Shown here: positions 1 to 7,812 of the stretch, in pieces
Position numbering within the stretch: position 1 is the first letter of the stretch
Layout of the letters: each line of letters begins with the position of its first letter
Assembly (NCBI GenBank): GCA_934149115.1
Contig: CAKPDW010000062.1
Span: 1-8,637, forward strand
DNA: 8,637 bases
Direction of reading: 5' to 3'
From: an uncultured Clostridia bacterium
GTDB taxonomy: Bacteria > Bacillota > Clostridia > TANB77 > CAG-508
Notes under the pieces: generated by a model
What the model was told of the DNA's origin: nothing
The model's database searches: none
Seen by the model: only the letters and a program-made list of their open reading frames with translations
Program-made: the position numbers and the translations under genes

Positions 1-55
1 TCTACAACTCCATATTCTTCATTGTTTTAAGCAATGAAGAATACGGAGTTGTAGA
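1..55. repeat. near-perfect palindrome at the window edge
   Basis: Bases 1-27 and 29-55 are inverted copies of each other around base 28. The only non-matching pairs are 12/44 (A and C) and 25/31 (T and G). The palindrome reaches base 1, so it may continue outside the window. It lies inside the open frame of the flippase. Recognisable family sequence (VLSNEEYG, bases 24-47) starts near the centre, whereas the left arm encodes residues that do not look like the segment usually preceding it. Inference: a foldback or chimeric contig end is the simplest explanation. A genuine cruciform-forming site is possible. Confidence 0.85.
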
Positions 56-1337
56 CTTATTAAATACATTAACGAGTCTGTTATTACCTATTGTTACTTT
101 ACAAATAGAGCAAGGTGTATTTAGATATTTACTTGATTGTAGAGAAAATAAAGAACAACAGACAACTTTAATTACAACAGTTTTAAAGTTTATATTGATA
201 CAGTCTGTAATTTGTATGTTAATATTTTTATGTGCAAGTCCATTCATACATAATGATTACAAATATTTTTTAATGGTAAATTTACTTATGGGAATATTAT
301 CGAGTGTATTTTTACAAATATGTAGAGGACTTGGAGACAACAAAACTTATGCAGTTGGAAGTTTCATAACAGGTGCGTTAACTGTGATATTGAATGTAAT
401 ATTTATAGTTGTGTTTAAATGGGGGGAATATGGAATGCTTATTGCAACAGCAATTTCCAATTTATTATGTTCAATATATATTTTTGAAAAAAAGAAGATT
501 GATAAATATATTGATATAAAACAAAACGATAAAAATTTATTAAAAGATATAGTAAAATATTCGGTGCCACTAATTCCTAATATAATTTCATGGTGGATTG
601 TAAGTGCTTCAGACAGAACAATAATTTCGGTTGTAATTGGTGTCGCACAAAATGGAATATATTCAGCAGCAAATAAATTTTCAGGAATATTTTCAACTTT
701 ATATAGTGTATTTAACTTAACTTGGACAGAATCAGCATCAATAAATATAAATTCGGAAGATAGAGATGAATTTTTTAGTAAAATTTTTGATTTTATAGTT
801 CGATTTTTTGGAAGCCTATCTCTAGGGGCAATTGCTGTTATGCCATTTGTGTTTAGAATTTTTGTAAACGAAAAATTTGCAGAAAGTTATTATCAAATTC
901 CAATTTTAATATTAGGTTCTGTGTTTAATATTTTAGTTAGCTTTTTAGGTTCTGTATATGTTGCAAAAAAGCTAACAAAAGAAATAGCAAAAACGTCAAT
1001 AATAGCGGCAATAATCAATATTGTTGTGAACATAGCTTTGATAAAACAAATTGGCTTGTATGCAGCTTCAATATCAACAGTAGTTGCATATTTAACAATG
1101 TTTATATACAGATGGATAGATGTAAAAAAGTATGTCAATATAAAAACTAATAAATTACTCATCATTGGACTTTCTATTTCATTTATTGTTGTAATAATAA
1201 CATATTATCTAAGTATTAAAATTATATCACTTGCAGTATTGTTAGCAGTAATTATGATTGCAATGTACATAAATAAAGATAGTGCAAAATATTTAGCAGA
1301 AATTTTTAAAAAGAAATTAAAAATAGAAAAGTTATAG
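3..1337 (+). CDS. polysaccharide flippase, MOP/Wzx-like, 5' partial
   Basis: Integral membrane protein expected to flip a lipid-linked glycan repeat across the cytoplasmic membrane. The frame is open from base 3 to the TAG at 1335-1337 (444 codons). The TTG at 195 is therefore internal and should not be used as the start. The N-terminus, probably some 30-45 residues by family length, lies outside the window. Family hallmarks seen are LSNEEYGVVDL near the visible start, the short motif CRGLGDNKTY, and a central VPLIPNIISWW followed by SDRTII and a GIYSAANKFS segment, then WTESA. Many hydrophobic helices separated by short charged loops fit a 12-14 TM carrier. The C-terminus is basic (KKKLKIEKL), as expected for a cytoplasmic tail. 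It precedes SLH surface proteins and glf, which fits a wall-glycan cluster. The substrate is not readable from sequence. The residues encoded before about base 24 are doubtful because of the edge palindrome. Confidence 0.88.
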   Translation, partial: YNSIFFIVLSNEEYGVVDLLNTLTSLLLPIVTLQIEQGVFRYLLDCRENKEQQTTLITTVLKFILIQSVICMLIFLCASPFIHNDYKYFLMVNLLMGILSSVFLQICRGLGDNKTYAVGSFITGALTVILNVIFIVVFKWGEYGMLIATAISNLLCSIYIFEKKKIDKYIDIKQNDKNLLKDIVKYSVPLIPNIISWWIVSASDRTIISVVIGVAQNGIYSAANKFSGIFSTLYSVFNLTWTESASININSEDRDEFFSKIFDFIVRFFGSLSLGAIAVMPFVFRIFVNEKFAESYYQIPILILGSVFNILVSFLGSVYVAKKLTKEIAKTSIIAAIINIVVNIALIKQIGLYAASISTVVAYLTMFIYRWIDVKKYVNIKTNKLLIIGLSISFIVVIITYYLSIKIISLAVLLAVIMIAMYINKDSAKYLAEIFKKKLKIEKL

Positions 1338-1355
1338 TATAACGTTGGTAGATCG

Positions 1356-1443
1356 AAAGGAGGAAATTTATTATGATAAAATTAAAAAAGTGTTGTTATA
1401 AAAGGCTGCTATGTTAGGCAATTATTGTAATATAAGAAAATAA
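1356..1443 (+). pseudogene. collapsed remnant of a fourth SLH surface-protein gene
   Basis: This fills the gap between the flippase and the first SLH gene. It keeps a strong Shine-Dalgarno (AAAGGAGG, 1356-1363) nine bases before an ATG at 1373, which opens a 14-codon frame (MIKLKKCCYKRLLC, stop 1415-1417) starting with lysines like a signal peptide. Bases 1405-1443 then match the last 39 bases of the downstream SLH gene (3293-3331) at 35 of 39 positions. Read in their own frame they give AAMLGNYCNIRK-stop, against AAMISNYCNTIK-stop. The start and the tail are in different frames. Inference: an SLH paralogue lost nearly all of its body by internal deletion, leaving its ribosome binding site, first codons and last codons. 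The 14-codon frame could still be translated, but nothing shows it is a functional peptide. Confidence 0.72.
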
Positions 1444-1468
1444 AGAAGAAAAAGGGAGAAATGAGAAA

Positions 1469-3331
1469 ATGAAAAAGAAATTTATAAATGCACTAGTAAT
1501 AACGTTATTTTTTATATTTGCTATGCTAATTTTTACAAATAAAGCAAATGCTGCTGAATATTATAATTCAGAAATATCATATTCAGACCACTATGATGGA
1601 ACAGTTACTGTTATGGCTGCTGGAACAAGTATAGAATCTGCAACTATTCCAAGTTATATAAATGGAAAAAGGGTTACTGACATTTCAGGATTCGGAGATT
1701 GCAAATATTTGACTTCTGTAACAATACCCAATACGGTAAAGAATATAAATTATGGAGCTTTTAGAAACTGTACAAGTCTAAAAAGTATAACTATTCCTAA
1801 TTCAGTAAAAGAATTGGATGGAAATGCATTTGGTGGTTGTACATCACTAGAAAGTATAACAATACCATCATCTGTTTCAATAATTGGAGACTCTGCTTTT
1901 GCAAGTTGTACAAATCTAAAAAAAGTAGTAATAAACACAGGACTAACAGAGATAGGTTCTTATGCATTTCAAGGATGTACAGTACTTACAGATATATCTA
2001 TACCAAATAGTGTGGAATTAATGGGTATGGGAGTATTTAAAGATTGTATATCATTAGTTAATATAACGATACCTTCATCAGTAGAATATATGTACAGTAA
2101 TGGATATGAAGGCGGAATGTTTGAAAATTGTACTTCATTAAAAACAGCTACAATAAATGCTCAAATTGATGCCCTTCCACAAAAAATGTTTTGCAATTGT
2201 ACATCCTTAACAACAGTAAACATTTCAGATGCAGTAGAAACAATTTCAAATAATGCATTTCAAGACTGTACAGCACTAACAAGCATGAATATTCCATGTG
2301 GAGTAAGAACTATAGAAGCAGATAATTCAGAAGATTGGGCATATAATTCAGGAGCATTTAAGGGATGCATAAATTTAAAAACTTTATATTTCACAAAAAC
2401 AATACAAACTATAGGAAATGCAGCTTTTATGGGAGTAGATAAATCACAATTAACATTTTATGGATATAGTGGTTCTGCTGCAAAAACATTTGCAAATGAA
2501 AATAATATCAGATATATTGAGTGTACACCAATAACAGCGATAAAAGTTTCTGGAGCTACATCAGTTTTAAAAAAATCTTCTACAACATTAACAGCAAACA
2601 TAACTCCATCAAATGCATTTAATAAAAATGTAAAATGGACAAGCAGTAATGAGAATATTGCAACAGTAAGCAATACAGGTGTTGTTACTGGAAAGGAAGT
2701 AGGGACTGTAACAATAACTGCTATGGCGAAAGATGGAACAGCTATAAAAGCAACATATACAGTAAAAGTTGTTAATACAGAAATGCCATTTTTAGATGTA
2801 ACTGCAAATGATTGGTTTTATAATGCAGTAAAATATGTTTACCAACATAAAACAATGTCTGGAACAACTAGTACAACATTTGCACCAGATCAAAAGTTAA
2901 CAAGAGGAATGATAGTAACAATGTTGTACAATATGGAGAATCATCCAAGTGTGACTGGAACTAGTAAGTTTTCTGATGTACAAAATAAAAATGTATATTT
3001 TTACAATGCAGTAGTGTGGGCAAGTAACAATAATGTTGTAAGTGGATATGCAAATGGAAAATTTGGACCAGATGATAATATAACAAGAGAGCAACTTGCA
3101 ACGATTTTATATAACTATTGCAGATATAAAGGAAAATATAAGACAGTGAATGCAGACTATAGTAAATTTACAGATAGTAACAAGATTTCTGATTTTGCTA
3201 AATGGGGAATGAATTGGGCTGTTGGAAATAAAATTGTAAATGGATCAAATGGAAAATTAAATCCACAGGGAACAGCAACAAGAGCAGAGGCTGCTGCTAT
3301 GATAAGCAATTATTGTAATACAATAAAATAA
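1469..3331 (+). CDS. secreted LRR (BspA-type) + BIG2 + triple-SLH surface protein
   Basis: Wall-anchored surface protein of 620 residues. Residues 1-28 form a signal peptide (KKK, hydrophobic core, ANA cleavage motif). About ten BspA/TpLRR (LRR_5) repeats of roughly 23 residues follow (about 60-345), each with a CTSL-like step and an ITIPxSV strand; two repeats carry longer insertions. Residues about 352-435 form a bacterial Ig-like BIG2 domain with the ITPSNA, VKWTSSNENIATVS and GVVTGKEVGTVTITA signatures. Residues 440-620 hold three SLH domains with LTRGM, ITREQ and ATRAE at the expected ligand-contact positions. SLH triplets normally bind pyruvylated secondary cell-wall polymer. BspA-type LRRs often mediate adhesion or protein binding, but no ligand can be named here. 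The start at 1469 lies ten bases after a GGGAG; the upstream ATG at 1461 is too close to it. Probably first gene of a co-transcribed surface set. Confidence 0.92.
   Translation: MKKKFINALVITLFFIFAMLIFTNKANAAEYYNSEISYSDHYDGTVTVMAAGTSIESATIPSYINGKRVTDISGFGDCKYLTSVTIPNTVKNINYGAFRNCTSLKSITIPNSVKELDGNAFGGCTSLESITIPSSVSIIGDSAFASCTNLKKVVINTGLTEIGSYAFQGCTVLTDISIPNSVELMGMGVFKDCISLVNITIPSSVEYMYSNGYEGGMFENCTSLKTATINAQIDALPQKMFCNCTSLTTVNISDAVETISNNAFQDCTALTSMNIPCGVRTIEADNSEDWAYNSGAFKGCINLKTLYFTKTIQTIGNAAFMGVDKSQLTFYGYSGSAAKTFANENNIRYIECTPITAIKVSGATSVLKKSSTTLTANITPSNAFNKNVKWTSSNENIATVSNTGVVTGKEVGTVTITAMAKDGTAIKATYTVKVVNTEMPFLDVTANDWFYNAVKYVYQHKTMSGTTSTTFAPDQKLTRGMIVTMLYNMENHPSVTGTSKFSDVQNKNVYFYNAVVWASNNNVVSGYANGKFGPDDNITREQLATILYNYCRYKGKYKTVNADYSKFTDSNKISDFAKWGMNWAVGNKIVNGSNGKLNPQGTATRAEAAAMISNYCNTIK
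2786..3331 (+). repeat. SLH anchor module, copy 1
   Basis: First of three 546-nt direct copies (181 codons plus stop) encoding the C-terminal SLH triplet. The other copies are at 4652-5197 and 6084-6629, with no length difference. The last 124 codons (2957-3331) differ from copy 2 at only two amino acids (N/Y and T/A) and from copy 3 at six. Silent base changes are spread throughout, and the longest exact DNA match I noted with copy 2 is 47 nt (2999-3045). The first SLH domain is the most variable part. Confidence 0.9.
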
Positions 3332-3391
3332 ATTAGTTAAATATATAATAAAAAAGAAAAGTAGTAACTTATAAGAAAGGTAGATACTTTT

Positions 3392-5197
3392 ATGAAGAAG
3401 AAAATTTTATATGTAATTCTAATATTTGTCGCGATAGTGAGTATAAATCTTGTTTTGTCTAGTAAAGTTGAAGCAAATACATATACTGGAAAATGTGGAG
3501 ATAAAATTAATTGGAATTTAGATACGGAAGATGGCACACTAACGATTTCGGGTAGTGGTGATATGTATGGAACACATGAAACGTCTACAAATGTTAGTGC
3601 AAGTCCTTGGGCTGATTATCAATCAGAAGTTAAAAAGGTAGTATTTGATGGAGAAATAACATCTATAGGAGATCGATTATTTGAGTATAATACAAATATC
3701 GAAAGTATTAGTCTTCCTAATACAATAAAAAAAATAGGAGTAAGATCATTTGCAGAATGTACAAACTTAAAGAGTATATATATTCCAAATGGAATAGCTA
3801 GAATTTGGGAATGTGCATTTTATAAATGTACAAGTCTAGAAAATATAGACTTAAAGAGTGATAGTATTATATACATATATGAATATGCTTTTGACAGTTG
3901 TGATTCATTAAAAAATATAACAATTGATTGTGAAAATGTATGGGTAGAAGATACAAATACTTCAATATGTGCTAATACAACTATTACAGGATATAAGTAT
4001 TCTGGATTATTTTATTATGCAAGATATTATGGAATTAATTTTAAAAGTATAAATGATGGAGAAATTTCAAAAATGAAAATTACTCCTCAATCATATTTAG
4101 ACGTGCTTCCAACAGAAAATATAAAAGCATTAGGTATATCTTCTATTGATGGATATACTTCAAGTAAAGGAGAAATTAAAGAATATATTTTGTCATTTTG
4201 CATGGATAAAGACGAAAATAATGATACATATAAGAATATAAAAGCAAAAGTAGATGAACTTACAACTGGATTGGATACTAAAAGCAAAGCGAAAGCAATA
4301 CTTTTATGGGTACATTCTAATATGGAATATAAATATTTTAATGGGACGAGTGCTAATATTAATGGAATATATAATGCATTTAATACCTTAGTAGGTAGTT
4401 GCGAAAAATATACAATGCTTACAAATTATATGCTATATTTATGTGGAATTCCAACTGCGACAGTTACGGATTCGACACATGAATGGACAGTGGCTTATAT
4501 AGATGGACAATGGGTGTATTTAGATTCTGTTGCAGGAATATATGGAACAAACAGAAGGCCACAAAGAATTAGTTATGTTTATGGAGATAATTTATATGTA
4601 ATAGATGACCCGTATGTCGGTGCTAGGAAGCAAAGTAGAGTAAAACTAATCCCATTTAAAGATACTAATTTAACGGATTGGTATTATAATGCAGTAAAAT
4701 ATGTATATGAATATAAAATAATGTCTGGAATAGATTATTCAACATTTGCACCAGATCAAAAATTGACAAGAGGAATGATTGTGACAATGTTATATAATAT
4801 GGAAAATCATCCAAGTGTAACAGGAACAAGTAAATTTTCAGATGTACAGAATAAAAATGTATACTTTTACAATGCAGTAGTGTGGGCAAGTAACAATAAT
4901 GTTGTAAGTGGGTATGCAAATGGAAAATTTGGACCAGATGACAACATAACAAGAGAACAACTAGCAACAATTTTATATAACTATTGCAGATACAAAGGAA
5001 AGTACAAAACTGTATATGCAGATTACAGTAAATTTACAGATAGTAACAAGATTTCAGATTTTGCAAAATGGGGAATGAATTGGGCTGTTGGAAATAAAAT
5101 TGTAAATGGATCAAATGGAAAATTAAATCCACAAGGAACAGCAACTAGAGCTGAGGCGGCAGCTATGATTAGTAATTACTGTAATGCGATAAAATAG
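3392..5197 (+). CDS. secreted LRR + transglutaminase-like + triple-SLH surface protein
   Basis: Wall-anchored protein of 601 residues. The signal peptide spans about 1-29 (KKK, hydrophobic core, VEA motif). It is followed by the GKCGDKINWNLD and GTLTISGSGDM segment typical of BspA-like N-termini, and about four LRR_5 repeats (about 83-190). Residues about 285-390 look like a transglutaminase-core fold: Cys337 in VGSCEKY, His363 in STHEW and Asp378 in WVYLDS form the expected Cys-His-Asp triad. Such secreted domains may act as peptidases or cross-linking enzymes; the substrate is unknown. Residues 421-601 are the SLH triplet, differing from the upstream paralogue mainly in the first 30 residues. 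The start at 3392 follows GAAAGG at 3375-3380, a modest site. The gene lies 60 nt after the LRR-BIG2 gene with no convincing terminator between, so co-transcription is likely. Confidence 0.9.
   Translation: MKKKILYVILIFVAIVSINLVLSSKVEANTYTGKCGDKINWNLDTEDGTLTISGSGDMYGTHETSTNVSASPWADYQSEVKKVVFDGEITSIGDRLFEYNTNIESISLPNTIKKIGVRSFAECTNLKSIYIPNGIARIWECAFYKCTSLENIDLKSDSIIYIYEYAFDSCDSLKNITIDCENVWVEDTNTSICANTTITGYKYSGLFYYARYYGINFKSINDGEISKMKITPQSYLDVLPTENIKALGISSIDGYTSSKGEIKEYILSFCMDKDENNDTYKNIKAKVDELTTGLDTKSKAKAILLWVHSNMEYKYFNGTSANINGIYNAFNTLVGSCEKYTMLTNYMLYLCGIPTATVTDSTHEWTVAYIDGQWVYLDSVAGIYGTNRRPQRISYVYGDNLYVIDDPYVGARKQSRVKLIPFKDTNLTDWYYNAVKYVYEYKIMSGIDYSTFAPDQKLTRGMIVTMLYNMENHPSVTGTSKFSDVQNKNVYFYNAVVWASNNNVVSGYANGKFGPDDNITREQLATILYNYCRYKGKYKTVYADYSKFTDSNKISDFAKWGMNWAVGNKIVNGSNGKLNPQGTATRAEAAAMISNYCNAIK
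4652..5197 (+). repeat. SLH anchor module, copy 2
   Basis: Second 546-nt copy of the SLH-triplet module, joined here to the transglutaminase-like protein. It starts at the CCA codon of a PFxD motif and runs to the stop codon. Residues from TFAPDQKLTRG to the end match copy 1 except at two positions, yet many third codon positions differ. Confidence 0.9.
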
Positions 5198-5234
5198 TAC
5201 AATAATTAAAAAGCGAGAGGAAACAAAATTGATT

Positions 5235-6629
5235 ATGAAGAAAATTAGAAATAAGATACTTGTAGTACTTTTTATAATAACATTAATAATATTTAATATT
5301 TTACCTAAATCATTTGCAAATACTAGTGAAGATAATATGTATAATGTACAAGAGAGTTCCAATAAATCACTTGCTACTATAAAAATAGACGGATATTTTG
5401 ATTATAAAAAAGCAAATGAAGTATTAACAATTGTGAACAAAGAAAGAGCTAATAATGGTCTAGCAGCACTAAAAATGGACAGGTCGCTATTAGAAACTGC
5501 AATGCAAAGGGCAGCTGAGACTTCAATATACTGGGACCATATAAGACCAGATGGAACATATTGTTTTACGGCAAATAATAAGATGACTGGAGAAAATATT
5601 GCATATGCTGCAATAACGTCAGATGAGGTAATGGACCTTTGGATGAATTCTTCTGTCCATAAAAGGAATATTTTATTATCAACTAACAAAAGCATAGGAA
5701 TAGGATGCTTTAATTATGGGGGAGTTAATTATTGGGTACAATGTTTTAGCTCAGGAGATGCAGAAGGCACAACTATAACAGAGAATAAAAATGCAACAAG
5801 TGAAATAAATATAAATGCAGATTATGTGGATTTGAGTTTAGAAAAATCTTCAATGAATTTAAAAATGGGGGAGATTCAACACAATACAATAGAAAATCAT
5901 GGAAATTATTTATGGCTAAAAACAGTTAAGTTAAATGCTGATTCAGCAATATGGAAAAGTTCTGATGATAAAATAGCTACAGTTGACAAATATGGAAATG
6001 TTAAGGGAATAACTCCTGGAAAGGTAACAATTTCTGCAATAATTGGAGAAATTGAAAAGACATATGAGGTAACAGTTAAATTGCCATTTGATGATGTTAA
6101 TGAAAATGACTGGTTTTATAATGCAGTAAAATATAATTACTGTAACAAGATAATGTCTGGATTAAATGGAAGTACATTTAGTCCAAATTCTAATGTAACC
6201 AGAGGAATGCTTGTTACAATATTATATAATTTGGAGGGGCATCCAAGTATAACAGGAACAAGCAAATTTTCAGATGTACAAAATAAAAACATATATTTTT
6301 ATAATGCTGTAGTATGGGCAAGCAACAATAATGTTGTAAGTGGATATGCAAATGGAAATTTTGGACCAGACGACAACATAACAAGAGAGCAACTTGCAAC
6401 AATTTTATACAACTATAGCAGATACAAAGGAAAATACAAAACTGTATATGCAGATTATAGTAAATTTACAGATAGTAATAAGATTTCAGATTTTGCAAAA
6501 TGGGGAATGAACTGGGCAGTTGGAAATCAAATAGTAAATGGCTCAAATGGAAAATTAAATCCACAAGGGACAGCAACAAGAGCTGAAGCAGCCGCTATGA
6601 TTAGCAATTATTGTAATCAGATAAAATAA
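5235..6629 (+). CDS. secreted CAP/SCP (YkwD-like) + BIG2 + triple-SLH surface protein
   Basis: Wall-anchored protein of 464 residues from the ATG at 5235. The signal peptide covers about the first 29 residues (MKKIRNK, hydrophobic core, SFA motif). A CAP/SCP domain (about 58-177) shows NKERANNGLAAL, His102 in DHIRPDG, Glu120 in GENIA and His142 in SSVHKRNIL, so the conserved cavity residues are present. Bacterial CAP proteins of the YkwD type are secreted, but their activity is mostly undefined. Residues about 196-281 form a BIG2 domain (SAIWKSSDDKIATVD, GNVKGITPGKVTISA), and 284-464 the SLH triplet. The start is ambiguous: a TTG at 5229 lies 8 nt after AGAGG (5216-5220) and would add two residues, while the ATG lies 14 nt after it. 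I prefer the ATG because its N-terminus resembles the sister proteins. It follows the previous gene by 37 nt and precedes glf by 14 nt. Confidence 0.91.
   Translation: MKKIRNKILVVLFIITLIIFNILPKSFANTSEDNMYNVQESSNKSLATIKIDGYFDYKKANEVLTIVNKERANNGLAALKMDRSLLETAMQRAAETSIYWDHIRPDGTYCFTANNKMTGENIAYAAITSDEVMDLWMNSSVHKRNILLSTNKSIGIGCFNYGGVNYWVQCFSSGDAEGTTITENKNATSEININADYVDLSLEKSSMNLKMGEIQHNTIENHGNYLWLKTVKLNADSAIWKSSDDKIATVDKYGNVKGITPGKVTISAIIGEIEKTYEVTVKLPFDDVNENDWFYNAVKYNYCNKIMSGLNGSTFSPNSNVTRGMLVTILYNLEGHPSITGTSKFSDVQNKNIYFYNAVVWASNNNVVSGYANGNFGPDDNITREQLATILYNYSRYKGKYKTVYADYSKFTDSNKISDFAKWGMNWAVGNQIVNGSNGKLNPQGTATRAEAAAMISNYCNQIK
6084..6629 (+). repeat. SLH anchor module, copy 3
   Basis: Third 546-nt copy of the SLH module, on the CAP-BIG2 protein. 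It is the most divergent in its first 57 codons (for example NSNVTRGMLVTILYNLEG). In the last 124 codons it differs from copy 2 at only five residues (V/I, K/N, C/S, K/Q, A/Q). No insertion or deletion separates the three copies. Confidence 0.9.
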
Positions 6630-6643
6630 TAAGGAAGTAAATT

Positions 6644-7777
6644 ATGAAATATGATTATTTAATAGTAGGAACAGGATTATTTGGGAGTATATTTGCGTAT
6701 GAAGCAAATAAGAAAGGAAAAAAATGTCTTGTTATTGATAAAAGACCTAATGTAGGTGGAAATATTTATACTGAAAATATTGATGGTATAAATGTACATA
6801 AGTATGGAGCACATATTTTCCATACAAGCAATAAAGCTGTGTGGGAATATATAAATGAGTTTGCAGAATTTAATAGATATACAAATTCACCAGTTGCAAG
6901 GTATAAAGATGAATTATATAATATGCCATTCAATATGAATACTTTTAACAAGTTGTGGGGTGTATTTACTCCAGAAGAAGCAAAAGCAAAAATTGAAGCT
7001 GAAAAGAAAGAGGCTGGAATTACAGAACCTAAAAATCTTGAGGAACAAGCAATTAGTTTGATAGGAAAAACAATATATGAAAAACTTGTAAAAGGATATA
7101 CAGAAAAGCAATGGGGAAAAAGAGCTACTGAATTACCTAGTTTTATAATAAAAAGATTACCAGTACGTTTTATGTATGATAATAATTATTTTAATGATAT
7201 ATATCAAGGTATTCCTATAGGAGGATATACTCCTATAATTGAAAAGATGCTAGATGGAATTGAAGTAAGATTAAATTGTGACTTTTTTGATAATAGAGAA
7301 GAATTAGAGAATATTGCAGATAAAATAATATTTACTGGACCTATAGATAAATATTATGATTATAAATTTGGAGAACTTGAATATAGAAGTTTAAGGTTTG
7401 AAACAGAAGAATTAAATGTTGAGAATTATCAAGGAAATGCAGTAGTAAATTACACAGAATATGAAATACCATATACAAGAATAATAGAACATAAACATTT
7501 TGAATATGGACCTGGATTAGGACAAGTTGCAGAAGGTAAAGCTAAAGAAAAAACTATAATTACAAGAGAATATCCAGATACATGGGTTCAAGGAAAAGAG
7601 CCTTATTATACAATGAATGATGAGAAAAATACAACTTTATATAATAAATATAAGGAACTAGCAGATACTGATGATAAAGTTATATTTGGAGGAAGATTAG
7701 GACAATATAAATATTTTGATATGGATAAAGTAATTTTAGAAGCATTAAATTTAGTAAAAAAAGAATTGTGTAATTAA
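6644..7777 (+). CDS. glf: UDP-galactopyranose mutase
   Basis: Cytosolic flavoenzyme that interconverts UDP-galactopyranose and UDP-galactofuranose, the donor for galactofuranose in surface glycans. At 377 residues it is full length for the bacterial family. The N-terminus has the FAD dinucleotide motif G9-T-G11-L-F-G14 with Asp32 at the end of the second strand, then VGGNIY and YGAHIFHT. Further family blocks are PFNMNTFNKLW, GYTEKQWGK, GPIDKYYDYKFG, YRSLRFE (Arg248, Arg251), PYTRIIEHKHF with Arg279, and GRLGQYKYFDMD with Arg351 and Asp359, which match conserved substrate and flavin contacts. The start at 6644 lies 8 nt after AAGGA (6631-6635) and 14 nt after the SLH-CAP gene stop. It is the last gene before a terminator. 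Inference: galactofuranose is present in a wall or capsular polymer of this organism; no galactofuranosyltransferase is seen in the window. Confidence 0.96.
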   Translation: MKYDYLIVGTGLFGSIFAYEANKKGKKCLVIDKRPNVGGNIYTENIDGINVHKYGAHIFHTSNKAVWEYINEFAEFNRYTNSPVARYKDELYNMPFNMNTFNKLWGVFTPEEAKAKIEAEKKEAGITEPKNLEEQAISLIGKTIYEKLVKGYTEKQWGKRATELPSFIIKRLPVRFMYDNNYFNDIYQGIPIGGYTPIIEKMLDGIEVRLNCDFFDNREELENIADKIIFTGPIDKYYDYKFGELEYRSLRFETEELNVENYQGNAVVNYTEYEIPYTRIIEHKHFEYGPGLGQVAEGKAKEKTIITREYPDTWVQGKEPYYTMNDEKNTTLYNKYKELADTDDKVIFGGRLGQYKYFDMDKVILEALNLVKKELCN

Positions 7778-7787
7778 ATATTGAATT

Positions 7788-7812
7788 TACAACTTAAAAA
7801 TAGTTGTATTTT
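7788..7812 (+). terminator. probable intrinsic terminator after glf
   Basis: A 7-bp hairpin (TACAACT 7788-7794 with AGTTGTA 7802-7808, loop of 7) is followed by TTTT at 7809-7812. The stem is AT-rich and the T tract short, so efficiency may be modest. Its T tract overlaps the -35 element of the next promoter. Confidence 0.55.

Noticed and set aside
1..55. Invertible (phase-variable) promoter
   Set aside because: The arms are separated by only a few bases, leaving no segment to invert, and no promoter elements or recombinase gene are seen.
195..197. TTG as the flippase start codon
   Set aside because: The frame is open upstream to base 3 and encodes recognisable flippase sequence (EEYGVVDL), so the TTG is internal.
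1461..1463. ATG as start of the LRR-BIG2-SLH gene
   Set aside because: It is out of frame with the gene and only two bases from the Shine-Dalgarno; the ATG at 1469 has good spacing and leads into the signal peptide.
1750..2450. Repeated DNA in the LRR region as a CRISPR or tandem-repeat array
   Set aside because: The periodicity of about 69 nt is the 23-residue LRR unit in a continuous reading frame, with degenerate rather than exact repeats.
3313..3349. Promoter between the first two SLH genes (TTGTAA and TATAAT)
   Set aside because: The spacer would be 25 nt, far from the usual 16-18, and the region is simply AT-rich.
4665..4970. Minus-strand open frames over the SLH modules
   Set aside because: Similar antisense frames recur in the SLH copies, as expected from the conserved sense sequence; they have no ribosome binding site or family resemblance that I could see.
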